Source of the DNA: Bacteroidota bacterium
Lineage (GTDB): Bacteria; Bacteroidota; Bacteroidia; Bacteroidales; P3
DNA length: 62,844 nucleotides
Assembly: GCA_023415495.1 (NCBI GenBank)
Contig: JAEZKK010000030.1
Span: forward strand, 1 to 62,844
Direction of reading: 5' to 3'
The notes below the pieces were generated by a model. That model did not search any database. It was not told where the DNA came from and was given only the letters and a program-made list of their open reading frames with translations. This document shows, piece after piece, positions 53,542 through 62,322 of this stretch (position 1 is its first letter; every line of letters starts with the position of its first letter). Position numbers and translations under genes: made by a program.

Positions 53542-53793
53542 TTATTTAGAATTTCGTTTTTCTAATCTCGCTTTGGTCATTCTTTCTCTTATTCCTCCGT
53601 GGTTTTACAAAGTCTTCTTCTAAGCTTTCTAATTGTCGTTTTAGTAGGTAGATTGTATCATTTGGTCAATTGTTCTATCACCTCTTCTAAGATATTTATT
53701 ACAGAAATATACTGTTCCATCGTATATTATCTCTGATTTCTGAAATGATAGTAGAGTTCTATATGCTCCGTGTTTTAGAATAATATCGGTCAT
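53542..53793 (-). pseudogene. Decayed four-helix-bundle suffix-domain gene
   Basis: From the ATG at 53793 the minus strand reads MTDIILKHGAYRTLLSFQKS, then EIIYDGTVYFCNKYLRRGDR and TIDQMIQS, the conserved start of the four-helix-bundle suffix-domain family. It then stops. In other frames the C-terminal part is still readable: YLLKRQLESLEEDFVK and, after a further shift, HGGIRERMTKARLEKRNSK before TAA at 53542-53544. The middle (more than 100 codons in intact members) is missing. So the gene has one large internal deletion and at least two frame changes. A -7 box remains upstream at 53812-53819. Confidence 0.85.
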
Positions 53794-53811
53794 AGTTTTT
53801 AATTTAATCCT

Positions 53812-53819
53812 CAAAGTTA
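53812..53819 (-). promoter_or_regulatory. Remnant -7 box of the pseudogene (TAACTTTG)
   Basis: TAACTTTG on the minus strand, 19 bp before the pseudogene ATG. Confidence 0.5.
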
Positions 53820-53953
53820 CAAACTTTTATTTATTCAAAAGAAATAATTTATTTTTTCTTTCCAATTGTATAATGTTATAAGATTTGATTTCTGTTATAT
53901 CATTAAAAACCAATTGCATCACTTCTTTTTTAGTTTTAAATAATGTTATACCC

Positions 53954-53984
53954 TTGAGGATTCCAAAATTAAAGGGTATTTTTG
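53954..53984 (+). promoter_or_regulatory. Promoter of the transketolase/VWA operon
   Basis: TTG at 53954-53956 and TATTTTTG at 53977-53984, spacer 20 bp, 34 bp before the ATG at 54018. Confidence 0.6.
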
Positions 53985-54017
53985 CACCAAATTTCAAATA
54001 AAAATTAATTTAGATTT

Positions 54018-54863
54018 ATGGCTACTATTATCGAGTTGGAGGCTATTGCTTCTCAGGTTAGAAGAGATATAATTAGAATGGTTAATGGGGTGAGTTCAGG
54101 TCACCCAGGAGGTTCATTAGGTTGTGCTGATTTAATGACGGCTCTTTATTTTGAGGTGTTAGATGCAAAAGCTGAAAACTTTAGTATTGATGGTAAAGGT
54201 GAGGATATGTTCTTTCTTTCAAATGGTCATATTTCTCCAGTATGGTATAGTGTATTAGCTCGTAGTGGCTATTTCCCAATAAGTGAATTAGGAACATTTA
54301 GAAAGATGGGCTCAAGACTTCAAGGTCACCCAACTCCTCATTCTAATTTGCCTGGAATCAGAATCGCTTCAGGCTCTTTGGGTCAAGGACTTTCTGTTGC
54401 TATTGGTGCTGCTGAGGCTAAGAAATTGAATAATTGTAGTAAATTAGTTTATTCTCTTCATGGTGATGGTGAGTTGCAAGAGGGACAAAACTGGGAAGCA
54501 ATTATGTATGCAAGCTCGAGAAAGATTGATAATCTAATTTCAATTGTCGATTATAACAAAGTACAAATTGATGGAAGCACCGATGAGATAATCTCTCTTG
54601 GTAATTTATCCAGCAAGTTCAAAGCCTTTGGTTGGGAAGTTATTGAGATGAATGGTAATGATATGCAAGAGGTTGTTTTGGGTTTAAATCAAGCTAAAGC
54701 TCTTACAGGAAAGAATAAACCTGTTGTAATACTTATGCATACTCTTATGGGTTATGGAGTAGATTTTATGCAAGGATTAAATAAATGGCATGGAGTTGCT
54801 CCAAATAACGAACAAAGAGATAATGCTCTTTCTCAATTAATCGAAACTCTTGGAGATTATTAA
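54018..54863 (+). CDS. Transketolase, N-terminal subunit
   Basis: A 281-residue protein equal to the thiamine-diphosphate-binding N-terminal half: SGHPGGSLGCADLMTALYFEVL in pieces, LSNGHISPVWYSVLARSG, GHPTPHSNLPGIRIASGSLGQGLSVAIG, and the cofactor motif GDGELQEGQNWEAIMYAS ... IVDYNK. It pairs with the C-terminal subunit encoded at 56303 to form the split transketolase of the non-oxidative pentose phosphate pathway. An unrelated VWA gene lies between the two halves. Confidence 0.94.
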   Translation: MATIIELEAIASQVRRDIIRMVNGVSSGHPGGSLGCADLMTALYFEVLDAKAENFSIDGKGEDMFFLSNGHISPVWYSVLARSGYFPISELGTFRKMGSRLQGHPTPHSNLPGIRIASGSLGQGLSVAIGAAEAKKLNNCSKLVYSLHGDGELQEGQNWEAIMYASSRKIDNLISIVDYNKVQIDGSTDEIISLGNLSSKFKAFGWEVIEMNGNDMQEVVLGLNQAKALTGKNKPVVILMHTLMGYGVDFMQGLNKWHGVAPNNEQRDNALSQLIETLGDY

Positions 54864-54886
54864 TAAAAATCTATTTACCAGATAGG

Positions 54887-56284
54887 ATGAGAATAAAATC
54901 TTGGTTATTAGTTCTAATATTGACCCTTTTGTCTTTAGGTTCTTATTCACAGAACACAAATGATAAGGTAGCCAAGGTTGACGCATTCCAAAAGACTCGG
55001 ATACTATTTGTATTGGATTGTTCCAATTCTATGTATTCGCGTTGGCAAAGCGATACCAAGATTAAGATTGTTCAGAATATTATCTCCAACATATTAGATA
55101 CACTTAATGGGAGAGATAATTTGGAGATAGCACTTCGTGCATACGGACATACTAAGGATTTCCCTCCTCAAAACTGCGATGATACACGTCTTGAAGCCCC
55201 TTTTTCTAAGAATAATATAGAAAATGTTAGAGCAAAGCTAAAGGCATTAGTTCCAAGAGGAACAAATCCCTTGAGTTCCGCTATGGAAAAGGCTGCATTG
55301 GATTTTCCTGAATGTGTTAGTTGTAGAAATATAGTAATACTAATAACGGATGGGGGAGATGATTGCGGGGGAGATGTTTGTGAGGTCTCTAAAATCTATC
55401 AAGAGAAAGGATATTATATAAAACCTTTTGTAATAGGTATTAATAAGGGATTAAGAGAGCAAATGGAATGTATAGGAGTTTATTATGATGCTCATAATGA
55501 GATAGAGTTTACTAAGGTAATTAATAAAATAGTAAAACTGGCTATCTATAATACTTCAATTCAAGTTAATCTCTTAGACTCCCATGGAATACCAACAGAA
55601 ACTAATGTTCCTATTATATTCTATGATTCCAAAAGCAAACAAGAAAAATATTCCTTTATTCATACAATGAGTTCTAATGTAAGCTCCGATACTCTTTTTA
55701 TTGACCCTCTAATCAATTACGATTTGGAAATACATTCAATTCCAAAGATTAGAATTGAGAATATAAGTCTTAATCCAGGAGGGCATACAATAGTAAGTGC
55801 TAAGGCAGCTCAAGGCTCAATGACAATTAAGTTCAAGGGCAAGGAAACTCAGAATAACAACAAAAATAATAATATCCCTATCGTAATTAAAAAGGGTAAG
55901 GAAATTGTAAATATCCAAACAATAAATACTACAGAGAAATACTTGGTGGGGAAATATGATATAGAGGTATTAAGCTTGCCAAGTTTAAAACTAAGAGATA
56001 TTGAAATAGAACAAAGCTCTACAACAACCATTGAAATACCATTGCCTGGTTATGCTTTAATAAATAAAAAGATTGATGGCACAATTGGGACATTATTTGA
56101 AAAGAAAGATAATGAATGGATTTTTGTTTCTTCTTTAAATGGCTCTATATATGAGACATTAACCCTTTTACCAGGAACTTATATGATAGTTTTAAGAGAT
56201 AAGCAATCAAATAGAACTACTAATACATTAAAAAAAGAATTTGTAATAGAATCAGGACTAAACACAAAGGTCAATATAGAATAA
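54887..56284 (+). CDS. Exported von Willebrand factor A-domain protein
   Basis: A 465-residue protein with a signal peptide (LSLGSYSQ) and a VWA domain at about 38-220. The MIDAS motif is DCSNSM, with T in GTNPLSSAM and D in ITDGGDDCGGD. Cysteines C96, C140, C143, C158 and C163 lie in the domain and could form disulfides. The rest is made of beta-rich repeats (IQVNLLDSHGIPTETNVPI, GKYDIEVLSLPSLKLRDIEI, LLPGTYMIVLRDKQ) like carboxypeptidase-regulatory modules. Function unknown; probably outer-membrane or periplasmic. It sits between the two transketolase genes with gaps of 23 and 18 bp. Confidence 0.85.
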   Translation: MRIKSWLLVLILTLLSLGSYSQNTNDKVAKVDAFQKTRILFVLDCSNSMYSRWQSDTKIKIVQNIISNILDTLNGRDNLEIALRAYGHTKDFPPQNCDDTRLEAPFSKNNIENVRAKLKALVPRGTNPLSSAMEKAALDFPECVSCRNIVILITDGGDDCGGDVCEVSKIYQEKGYYIKPFVIGINKGLREQMECIGVYYDAHNEIEFTKVINKIVKLAIYNTSIQVNLLDSHGIPTETNVPIIFYDSKSKQEKYSFIHTMSSNVSSDTLFIDPLINYDLEIHSIPKIRIENISLNPGGHTIVSAKAAQGSMTIKFKGKETQNNNKNNNIPIVIKKGKEIVNIQTINTTEKYLVGKYDIEVLSLPSLKLRDIEIEQSSTTTIEIPLPGYALINKKIDGTIGTLFEKKDNEWIFVSSLNGSIYETLTLLPGTYMIVLRDKQSNRTTNTLKKEFVIESGLNTKVNIE

Positions 56285-56302
56285 TAAAATAATTAAAATA
56301 GA

Positions 56303-57256
56303 ATGAAAAAATACACAGTATTGGGTAATAATGATACCCGTTCAGGATTTGGAGATGGACTATTAGAAGCAGGTAGAAATAACCCAGATATAGTTGCACT
56401 ATGTTCTGATTTAACAGATAGTGTTAAGATGGGAGGATTCAAAAAAGAATTTCCAGAAAGATTTTTTCAAACAGGTATTGCAGAAGCAAATATGATAGGT
56501 ATAGCCTCAGGATTGGCTATTAGTGGAAAGATACCTTATGCAAGTAGTTTTTCCGCCTTTGCAACAGGTAGAGTATATGACCAAATTCGTCAAAGCGTTG
56601 CATATTCAGATGCAAATGTAAAGATATGTGGTTCTCACGCAGGAGTAACACTTGGAGAAGATGGTGCTACTCATCAAATACTTGAAGATATTGGATTAAT
56701 GAGAATGATGCCAAATATGGTAGTTATTAATCCTTGCGATTACAACCAAACAAAACAAGCAACCATAGCAATAGCAAATTATAAAGGACCTGTTTACCTA
56801 AGATTCGGAAGACCAAAGGTGCCAATTTTTATTCCAGAAGAAACTCCTTTCGAAATAGGTAAGGCTTTGATGTTAAACGAAGGAAAAGATGTAACTATTA
56901 TTGCAACAGGACACTTAGTATGGGAAGCAATTCAAGCAGCAGAAAAGCTTGAAGGGATGGGAATAGATGCAGAGGTTATCAATATTCATACAATAAAACC
57001 ATTAGATACAGAGGCAATCTTAAAATCAGTTGAAAAGACAGGTTGTGTTGTAAGCTGTGAGGAACACCAATTCAATGGAGGATTAAACGATGCAGTGTCT
57101 CAATTGCTTTCACGCTCAATGCCAAGACCTATTGAATATATAGGAGTAGAGGATAGCTTTGGAGAAAGTGGAACTCCAGAAGAGCTTATGGTGAAATATA
57201 AATTGAAATCAGACAATATAGTAGAAGCAGCTAAGAAAGCTATTTCAAGAAAATAA
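56303..57256 (+). CDS. Transketolase, C-terminal subunit
   Basis: A 317-residue protein with the pyrimidine-binding domain (FFQTGIAEANMIGIASGLAISGKIPYASSFSAF in pieces; the conserved Glu in GIAEAN activates thiamine diphosphate), GSHAGVTLGEDGATHQ, and the C-terminal domain (VTIIATGHLVWEAIQAAE, VEKTGCVVSCEEHQFNGG). It complements the N-terminal subunit upstream. It ends 5 bp before the convergent acyl-CoA-reductase-like gene. Confidence 0.94.
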   Translation: MKKYTVLGNNDTRSGFGDGLLEAGRNNPDIVALCSDLTDSVKMGGFKKEFPERFFQTGIAEANMIGIASGLAISGKIPYASSFSAFATGRVYDQIRQSVAYSDANVKICGSHAGVTLGEDGATHQILEDIGLMRMMPNMVVINPCDYNQTKQATIAIANYKGPVYLRFGRPKVPIFIPEETPFEIGKALMLNEGKDVTIIATGHLVWEAIQAAEKLEGMGIDAEVINIHTIKPLDTEAILKSVEKTGCVVSCEEHQFNGGLNDAVSQLLSRSMPRPIEYIGVEDSFGESGTPEELMVKYKLKSDNIVEAAKKAISRK

Positions 57257-57261
57257 AGGAT

Positions 57262-58269
57262 TTATATCCTATTGCATAAGAAGTCCATTGTGTCAACGTT
57301 ATCTGCAAAGTCGTTGATCGATGGACTTTGTGCTTTTCCAAATTTTATTCTTCCTTCGATTTCCCCCATATTGCTTACTACACATTGGATATTATCCTTG
57401 TTTGTGTTGATATAGTCTTTTACCTCAGAAATATCGTTGTAATAAGTATAATAGACTACTGAAACAGGAGAGAAAAGCTCAGCGCTTTCTACTAATAAAT
57501 TTGTTTGAGTATCAATAAAACTTATATTATTCATAATATAGATTGCTTTATGATATTCGTAGTTATTCCTATATTTATTATGGTCTAATAAGCTTAGATG
57601 AGATTCAAAGGCTTTGATTAAAGGTGAAAAATCAAAATCCTTTGGGATAAAGATTTTTGAAATATTTCTACAGCCCAAACCTTTGTGAGTAAGTATATCT
57701 AATACTAATCCTCTAAAGTCCTCTGTTTTTTTATCCAGCACTCCAATCGAAGTCCTGCTATGGCGTATTATATTAGGGTATTTACCAAAATAATATTCAA
57801 AATACATAAAGGTATTATTACTACCAGTTGCAATTACTGCATCGAAATCCTCTACCTTGCTTTTTGTAAAGAATATTCTCTCCTTTAGCTCTTTTTCATA
57901 ATCGAATAAAATACTTCCTATTGCTTCTAAAAGAGAGGAGTCATTTGAAGATAATTTCCCAATAAATATATTCCCACTTAAAATTGTGCAGAGCATATCA
58001 TGAAACCCTACCATTGGTATGTTCCCAGCACAAATAACAGCTACTCTTTTAGGATTTTGCTTGGGAGTATAATTACTAACAAATTCTCTAAGAGTGGCTT
58101 CATCCAACCATAATGCAATTGATTCCAAAGAATATAATATACTCTCTCTGTCAAACCAAGGATTTTCTAATATTGCTTTTTCAATTGCTATACTTAGCTG
58201 ATTATTCTCCATTGGGTTGATTAATACTTTACGAAGATTTGTTAGGGAGATAATTATCTTTTCAATCAT
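57262..58269 (-). CDS. LuxC-like acyl-CoA reductase family protein
   Basis: A 335-residue protein with the pattern of Bacteroidota acyl-CoA reductase (LuxC/PF05893-like) proteins: VAVICAGNIPMVGFHDML, GNIFIGKLSSNDSSLLEAI, DAVIATGSNNT, IIRHSRTSIGVL and the catalytic-type cysteine in HKGLGCRNISKIF. The aldehyde dehydrogenase-like fold would reduce an acyl group with NAD(P)H. The actual substrate is unknown. The ATG at 58269 is preferred because an in-frame ATG at 58311 overlaps the -7 box at 58309-58316. Confidence 0.82.
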   Translation of the reverse strand: MIEKIIISLTNLRKVLINPMENNQLSIAIEKAILENPWFDRESILYSLESIALWLDEATLREFVSNYTPKQNPKRVAVICAGNIPMVGFHDMLCTILSGNIFIGKLSSNDSSLLEAIGSILFDYEKELKERIFFTKSKVEDFDAVIATGSNNTFMYFEYYFGKYPNIIRHSRTSIGVLDKKTEDFRGLVLDILTHKGLGCRNISKIFIPKDFDFSPLIKAFESHLSLLDHNKYRNNYEYHKAIYIMNNISFIDTQTNLLVESAELFSPVSVVYYTYYNDISEVKDYINTNKDNIQCVVSNMGEIEGRIKFGKAQSPSINDFADNVDTMDFLCNRI

Positions 58270-58308
58270 ATTATGTATTCTAAGTAGGTTTATGTTTGTA
58301 ATTGCATG

Positions 58309-58316
58309 CAAAATTA
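58309..58316 (-). promoter_or_regulatory. -7 box of the acyl-CoA-reductase-like gene
   Basis: TAATTTTG on the minus strand, 39 bp before the ATG at 58269. Confidence 0.65.
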
Positions 58317-58347
58317 AGGTTTTATTTATTTATTAAGTAACATTTTC

Positions 58348-58378
58348 TTTGATTATAGAGTAAAAATATATAAATTTG
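58348..58378 (+). promoter_or_regulatory. Promoter immediately abutting a start codon
   Basis: TTTG at 58348-58351 and TAAATTTG at 58371-58378, spacer 19 bp. The ATG follows only 5 bases after the -7 box, so the transcript would be leaderless or nearly so. Confidence 0.6.
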
Positions 58379-58383
58379 CATTG

Positions 58384-59421
58384 ATGAAAGGATTAGGTTT
58401 TCTTATAATTTTTATTGTTCAAGGTTTGTTTTCTTATTCTCAAAGTGTTGAGGCTCTTAGAGATTTAGAGAAATCAATCAAGCCTTATGTGGATTTAGTA
58501 TTTGATGCACCAACCGATAATGAAAGGTTTAATGCTAATGAAAAATTATTGGATGCTCTCTCAGAAGTCCTTTCTATGCCCAAAAGCTTTGCTTATCCTT
58601 TCAATGAATTAAATAGATTAAGTATTCTCAAGAGCTCAGATAATCGTTTTAGAATAATTACCTGGTCGGTAATTGACCAAGAAGGTTTCTTTGAGAACTA
58701 TGGTTTTATTCAATCACTAAATCTAAACAAAGATGAATATGAATTATATAGATTATTCGATAAGAGTGATGAAATCTTTAACCCTGAATTAGCAAAATGT
58801 GATAATGAAAATTGGTATGGAGCTGTATATTATGATTTAATTACCCGAGAGAACGAGGGTAGAAAATACTATACGCTTTTGGGTTATAACGGGAATAATA
58901 TATATACTAAAAAGAAGATAATAGAACCTATTTCATTTAGAGGAAATAACTCTAAGCCTGAGTTTGGTCTTTCAATTTTCTTTAAAGAGAAAGACAGAAA
59001 GAGATTTATTTATGAATATAATCCAGAAACAAGTTTTGTTCTTAAATGGGATAATCAGTATTATGAGAACCCAAACCCAAAAACAAGTTTTAGCGTAAAA
59101 AATATCTTTGTTTCAAATAAACCAAAACCTATAAGTAACGAAAAAAACCAACCTCCTGACCCTCGAACAGTTGCTCTTGAGGAAATGATTGTATTTGAGG
59201 TTTTAGAACCTTTATATGAAGGTATGGAAGGCTTGTATCAGTTTTATGTTGGCTCGGGAGTGATGAACGGATTTAAGTTTGAAAGAGGTAGGTGGAGATT
59301 AGTAGAAAATATATTACCAAGAAATTCTCAACCTAAAAAAGAAGAAGAACCTAAGAGGAAAAGAACAGGGAATGAGCAACCTATGTACGATACTAATAAT
59401 AGGTTCAAAAAAATAAATTAA
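58384..59421 (+). CDS. Exported protein of unknown function
   Basis: A protein of about 345 residues with a signal peptide (IVQGLFSYSQ). The middle has WSVIDQEGFFENYGFIQ and DNENWYGAVYYDLITRENEGRKYYTLLGYNGNN in pieces, which looks like a conserved beta-rich fold seen in Bacteroidota hypotheticals. The end is a Lys/Glu/Pro-rich tail. I do not recognise a named family. The preceding in-frame TTG at 58381 is rejected. It has its own promoter abutting the ATG. The TonB receptor follows after 68 bp. Confidence 0.75.
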   Translation: MKGLGFLIIFIVQGLFSYSQSVEALRDLEKSIKPYVDLVFDAPTDNERFNANEKLLDALSEVLSMPKSFAYPFNELNRLSILKSSDNRFRIITWSVIDQEGFFENYGFIQSLNLNKDEYELYRLFDKSDEIFNPELAKCDNENWYGAVYYDLITRENEGRKYYTLLGYNGNNIYTKKKIIEPISFRGNNSKPEFGLSIFFKEKDRKRFIYEYNPETSFVLKWDNQYYENPNPKTSFSVKNIFVSNKPKPISNEKNQPPDPRTVALEEMIVFEVLEPLYEGMEGLYQFYVGSGVMNGFKFERGRWRLVENILPRNSQPKKEEEPKRKRTGNEQPMYDTNNRFKKIN

Positions 59422-59425
59422 ACAC

Positions 59426-59435
59426 CTTACGTAAG
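59426..59435. promoter_or_regulatory. Palindrome CTTACGTAAG upstream of the TonB receptor
   Basis: A perfect 10-bp palindrome 55 bp before the ATG at 59490, in the only sizeable gap before the receptor/HMA pair. It could be an operator for a metal-responsive regulator; this is inference from position and symmetry alone. Confidence 0.3.
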
Positions 59436-59489
59436 TTTTAATTAATAACCTTGTCAAACTTAGCAAAGATTTTTAAGAGAAAAAGATTT

Positions 59490-61775
59490 ATGCTAAGAAT
59501 TAGATTGTTTTTGTTTTTATTATTTGGAGTAATATCATTAAATGCATTTTCACAAACCTCATTACAAGGGGAGGTTTATGATAGCGGGACAAAAGAAGTA
59601 TTACCTAATGCTAATGTTTATTGGTCAGAGACACTAAAAGGCACAACAAGTGATGAGAGTGGAAGATTTACCTTGGTTAAGGATAACAAGGCTAAGAGTT
59701 TAGTAATAAGTTATACAGGATATATTAATGACACAATTGATATAAATTCAGATATAAAAAATATCAAAGTATATTTAAAGACTAATTCAACTTCACTTGC
59801 ACAGGTGTCTATTGTTGAAAGGCAGGCAAGTACTTATATTTCAAAGATTTCATTAGATAAGAAAGAATATATTTCAGCAGAAGGGCTAAAGCATCTTGCT
59901 TGTTGTAATTTAGGAGAAAGTTTTGAAAACTCCGCAACAGTTGATGTTGGTTATAGTGATGCTGTTACAGGGTCTAAGCAAATTCAATTATTAGGGCTTA
60001 CTGGAGTCTATTCTCAGTTATTATTAGAAAATATGCCTTTCTTACGTGGATTATCCTCTCCTTTTGGCTTGGGATATGTGCCAGGAAGTTGGATGGAGAG
60101 TATATCAATAAGCAAGGGTGTAGCTACAGTATTGCATGGTTATGAAACTACCACAGGACAAATCAATATAGAATACGATAAGAGCCACCAAGGCGACCCA
60201 TTCTTTTTTAATCTCTATGCTAATAGTGAGTTAAAGACTGAGTTAAATATTAAAGCAAATAAGCAGATTAACAATAAGCTAAGCACTGGTTTATTAGTTC
60301 ATGGCTCTATGCTAAACCGTGAGCATGATGTTCAAAAAGATGGCTTTATGGACTATCCTAAGATGAATCAAATCAATATAGCTAATCGTTGGCAATACGA
60401 AAATCATAAATATCACTCGCAAACCTTTATAAACTACTTGCACGAAAACAGAACTGGGGGACAGATGGGCTTTGATAAATCGAGACAAAATGATACTAGT
60501 ATATACGGTATATTAGGAGAGGTTGATAGAGTGCATTTCTTTACTAAGAATGGTTTCACTGTTGGTAATTCATCCTCAATTGGAACACAACTAACGGGAA
60601 CATACTTTAGAAATAAAGCAAGCTATGGAGTAAATGATTATTTAGGAGAACAAGGTGATGTGTATGCAAACTTTATTTACGATGCTGAGGCAAGAGGAGG
60701 ACATCGTTACACATTAGGCTCAAGCTTCCGTTATACTGACCTTAAAGAAGACTATATAGGAAGGAAGATCGATACACTTGGGAATATAATTCCAATAATA
60801 AATACAGGGAATCCTCTAATTAAAGATAATTTTTTCAGAGAAGAGATAGTACCTGGAGCTTTTGGTCAATTTAGTTTTATATATGGAGAAAAGTTTCTAA
60901 CCACTCTTGGATTAAGATATGACTATAACTCCTTTTATGAGCAAAGTATAATAACCCCAAGACTACATTTCCGTTGGCATATCAATCACGATTTAACTCT
61001 TAGAGGAGCTGCAGGAAAGGGATATAGAAGTGCAAATATATTAGCTGATAATTTTGGACTATTAGCCTCTTCAAGAGAAATTATAATAGATAATAACAAA
61101 GCCTTGCAAATGGAAGATGCTTGGAATGGTGGATTAAACTTAACTTATTGTTGGAAAACAAAAGACGAAAGAGAGAATACTATAACCTTAGACTATTATC
61201 ACACTAATTTCCAAAACCAAGTAGTAATGGATTTAGAACAAGATGCAAGAAAAGCAGTGTTTTATAATTTAAAAGATATAAATGGGACTTCCTATTCCAA
61301 TAGTGTTCAGTTAGATTTGCTATTAGAACCAATAAAGAGGTTTAACGTAACCCTTGCAGCAAGATATAATGACGTACAATCTACCTATCTTAACCCTCAG
61401 ACTAATAATTATGAAATAATGCAAAAACCATATACAAGCAAGTGGAAGGGATTGGTAGTTTTAAGCTATAAAACCAAGTACGATAAGTGGATGATAGACC
61501 TCACAACACAACTAAACTCAAAACAAAGAATGCCTAACTATATTGATAAGCAAATGGATTACTCTAACCCTTATATCTATATGTTAGGACAAATAACACG
61601 TAAATTTAAAAGCTTTGATATTTACGCAGGCTGTGAAAATATCACCAACTATACTCAAGATAGAATGGTTATAGGAGCAGATAGACCTTACTCAAACAAC
61701 TTTGATGCCTCAGTAGTATATGCCCCAATAATGGGAAGAGTGTTTTATGCAGGAATAAGATTAACAATCAAATAA
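59490..61775 (+). CDS. TonB-dependent outer-membrane receptor, metal-linked type
   Basis: A 761-residue protein: signal peptide (ISLNAFSQ), carboxypeptidase-regulatory-like domain (SLQGEVYDSGTKEVLPNANVYW, TTSDESGRFTL), plug domain (LACCNLGESFENSATVDVGYSDAVTGSKQIQLLGL in pieces, PGSWMESISISKGVATVLHGYETTTGQINIEY) and a 22-stranded-type barrel ending AGIRLTIK. The Cys pair in HLACCN is a feature of a receptor group often found with HMA-domain proteins. It probably imports a metal or metal complex. An in-frame TTG at 59451 is rejected for the ATG at 59490. Confidence 0.9.
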   Translation: MLRIRLFLFLLFGVISLNAFSQTSLQGEVYDSGTKEVLPNANVYWSETLKGTTSDESGRFTLVKDNKAKSLVISYTGYINDTIDINSDIKNIKVYLKTNSTSLAQVSIVERQASTYISKISLDKKEYISAEGLKHLACCNLGESFENSATVDVGYSDAVTGSKQIQLLGLTGVYSQLLLENMPFLRGLSSPFGLGYVPGSWMESISISKGVATVLHGYETTTGQINIEYDKSHQGDPFFFNLYANSELKTELNIKANKQINNKLSTGLLVHGSMLNREHDVQKDGFMDYPKMNQINIANRWQYENHKYHSQTFINYLHENRTGGQMGFDKSRQNDTSIYGILGEVDRVHFFTKNGFTVGNSSSIGTQLTGTYFRNKASYGVNDYLGEQGDVYANFIYDAEARGGHRYTLGSSFRYTDLKEDYIGRKIDTLGNIIPIINTGNPLIKDNFFREEIVPGAFGQFSFIYGEKFLTTLGLRYDYNSFYEQSIITPRLHFRWHINHDLTLRGAAGKGYRSANILADNFGLLASSREIIIDNNKALQMEDAWNGGLNLTYCWKTKDERENTITLDYYHTNFQNQVVMDLEQDARKAVFYNLKDINGTSYSNSVQLDLLLEPIKRFNVTLAARYNDVQSTYLNPQTNNYEIMQKPYTSKWKGLVVLSYKTKYDKWMIDLTTQLNSKQRMPNYIDKQMDYSNPYIYMLGQITRKFKSFDIYAGCENITNYTQDRMVIGADRPYSNNFDASVVYAPIMGRVFYAGIRLTIK

Positions 61776-61786
61776 AGAAAAGTAAA

Positions 61787-62152
61787 ATGAAAAAAGTATT
61801 ATTATTAGCATTCCTAATTCTTGGAAGTTTAGGAGCAATAGCACAAAACAAAACAACGGAAACCGTAGATATAAAATTAGATAAATACTGCTGTAAGAGT
61901 TTGAACCCAATAGTAGAGAAAACACTTGCATACGAAAGAGGAGTAAAATCTTTTGAAATAAATCCAAAAAACAAAACTGTAAAAGTAATATACAACACTA
62001 AAAGAACCAATCCTGATAAAATTGCAAAAGCATTAGCAAAAGAAGGAGTAATGGCAAACGGAATTGAAGCAACCCCAAAAGCAATTGAACGACTACCAGA
62101 ATGTTGCAAAAGCGTTGCAAAAGGACTCGGAGAAGGATGCGGAGGACATTAA
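61787..62152 (+). CDS. Exported heavy-metal-associated (HMA) domain protein
   Basis: A 121-residue protein with a signal peptide (LGSLGAIAQ) and an HMA-like beta-alpha-beta fold (VDIKLDKYCCKSLNPIVEKTLAYERGVKSFEINPKNKTVKVIYNTKRTNPDKIAKALAKEG in pieces). The usual CxxC is replaced by adjacent cysteines (YCCKS). The tail adds ECCKS and the end GCGGH, giving five cysteines in all and one terminal His as possible ligands. The 11-bp gap to the TonB receptor indicates an operon in which this protein would take the metal in the periplasm. Confidence 0.85.
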   Translation: MKKVLLLAFLILGSLGAIAQNKTTETVDIKLDKYCCKSLNPIVEKTLAYERGVKSFEINPKNKTVKVIYNTKRTNPDKIAKALAKEGVMANGIEATPKAIERLPECCKSVAKGLGEGCGGH

Positions 62153-62196
62153 TAAGTCTCTTTTAGAATTAAATTTTTACGCCAAAAAAATAAAAA

Positions 62197-62236
62197 GATA
62201 CGCCGAAAAAATAAAAAGTTTCGGCGTATCTTTTTT
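62197..62236 (+). terminator. Strong terminator with a repeated arm
   Basis: GATACGCCGAAA (62197-62208) and TTTCGGCGTATC (62219-62230) form a perfect 12-bp stem followed by six T. A further TACGCC copy, with the following A-rich bases, lies exactly 21 bp upstream (62178). Confidence 0.85.
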
Positions 62237-62322
62237 CATAAGTAATAGGGAAATCTTTTAAGAGATATTCTCAGTAGTTGAGTTTTCTAATTTATTAATG
62301 CAAACTCAAACCCTCGCGAAAT

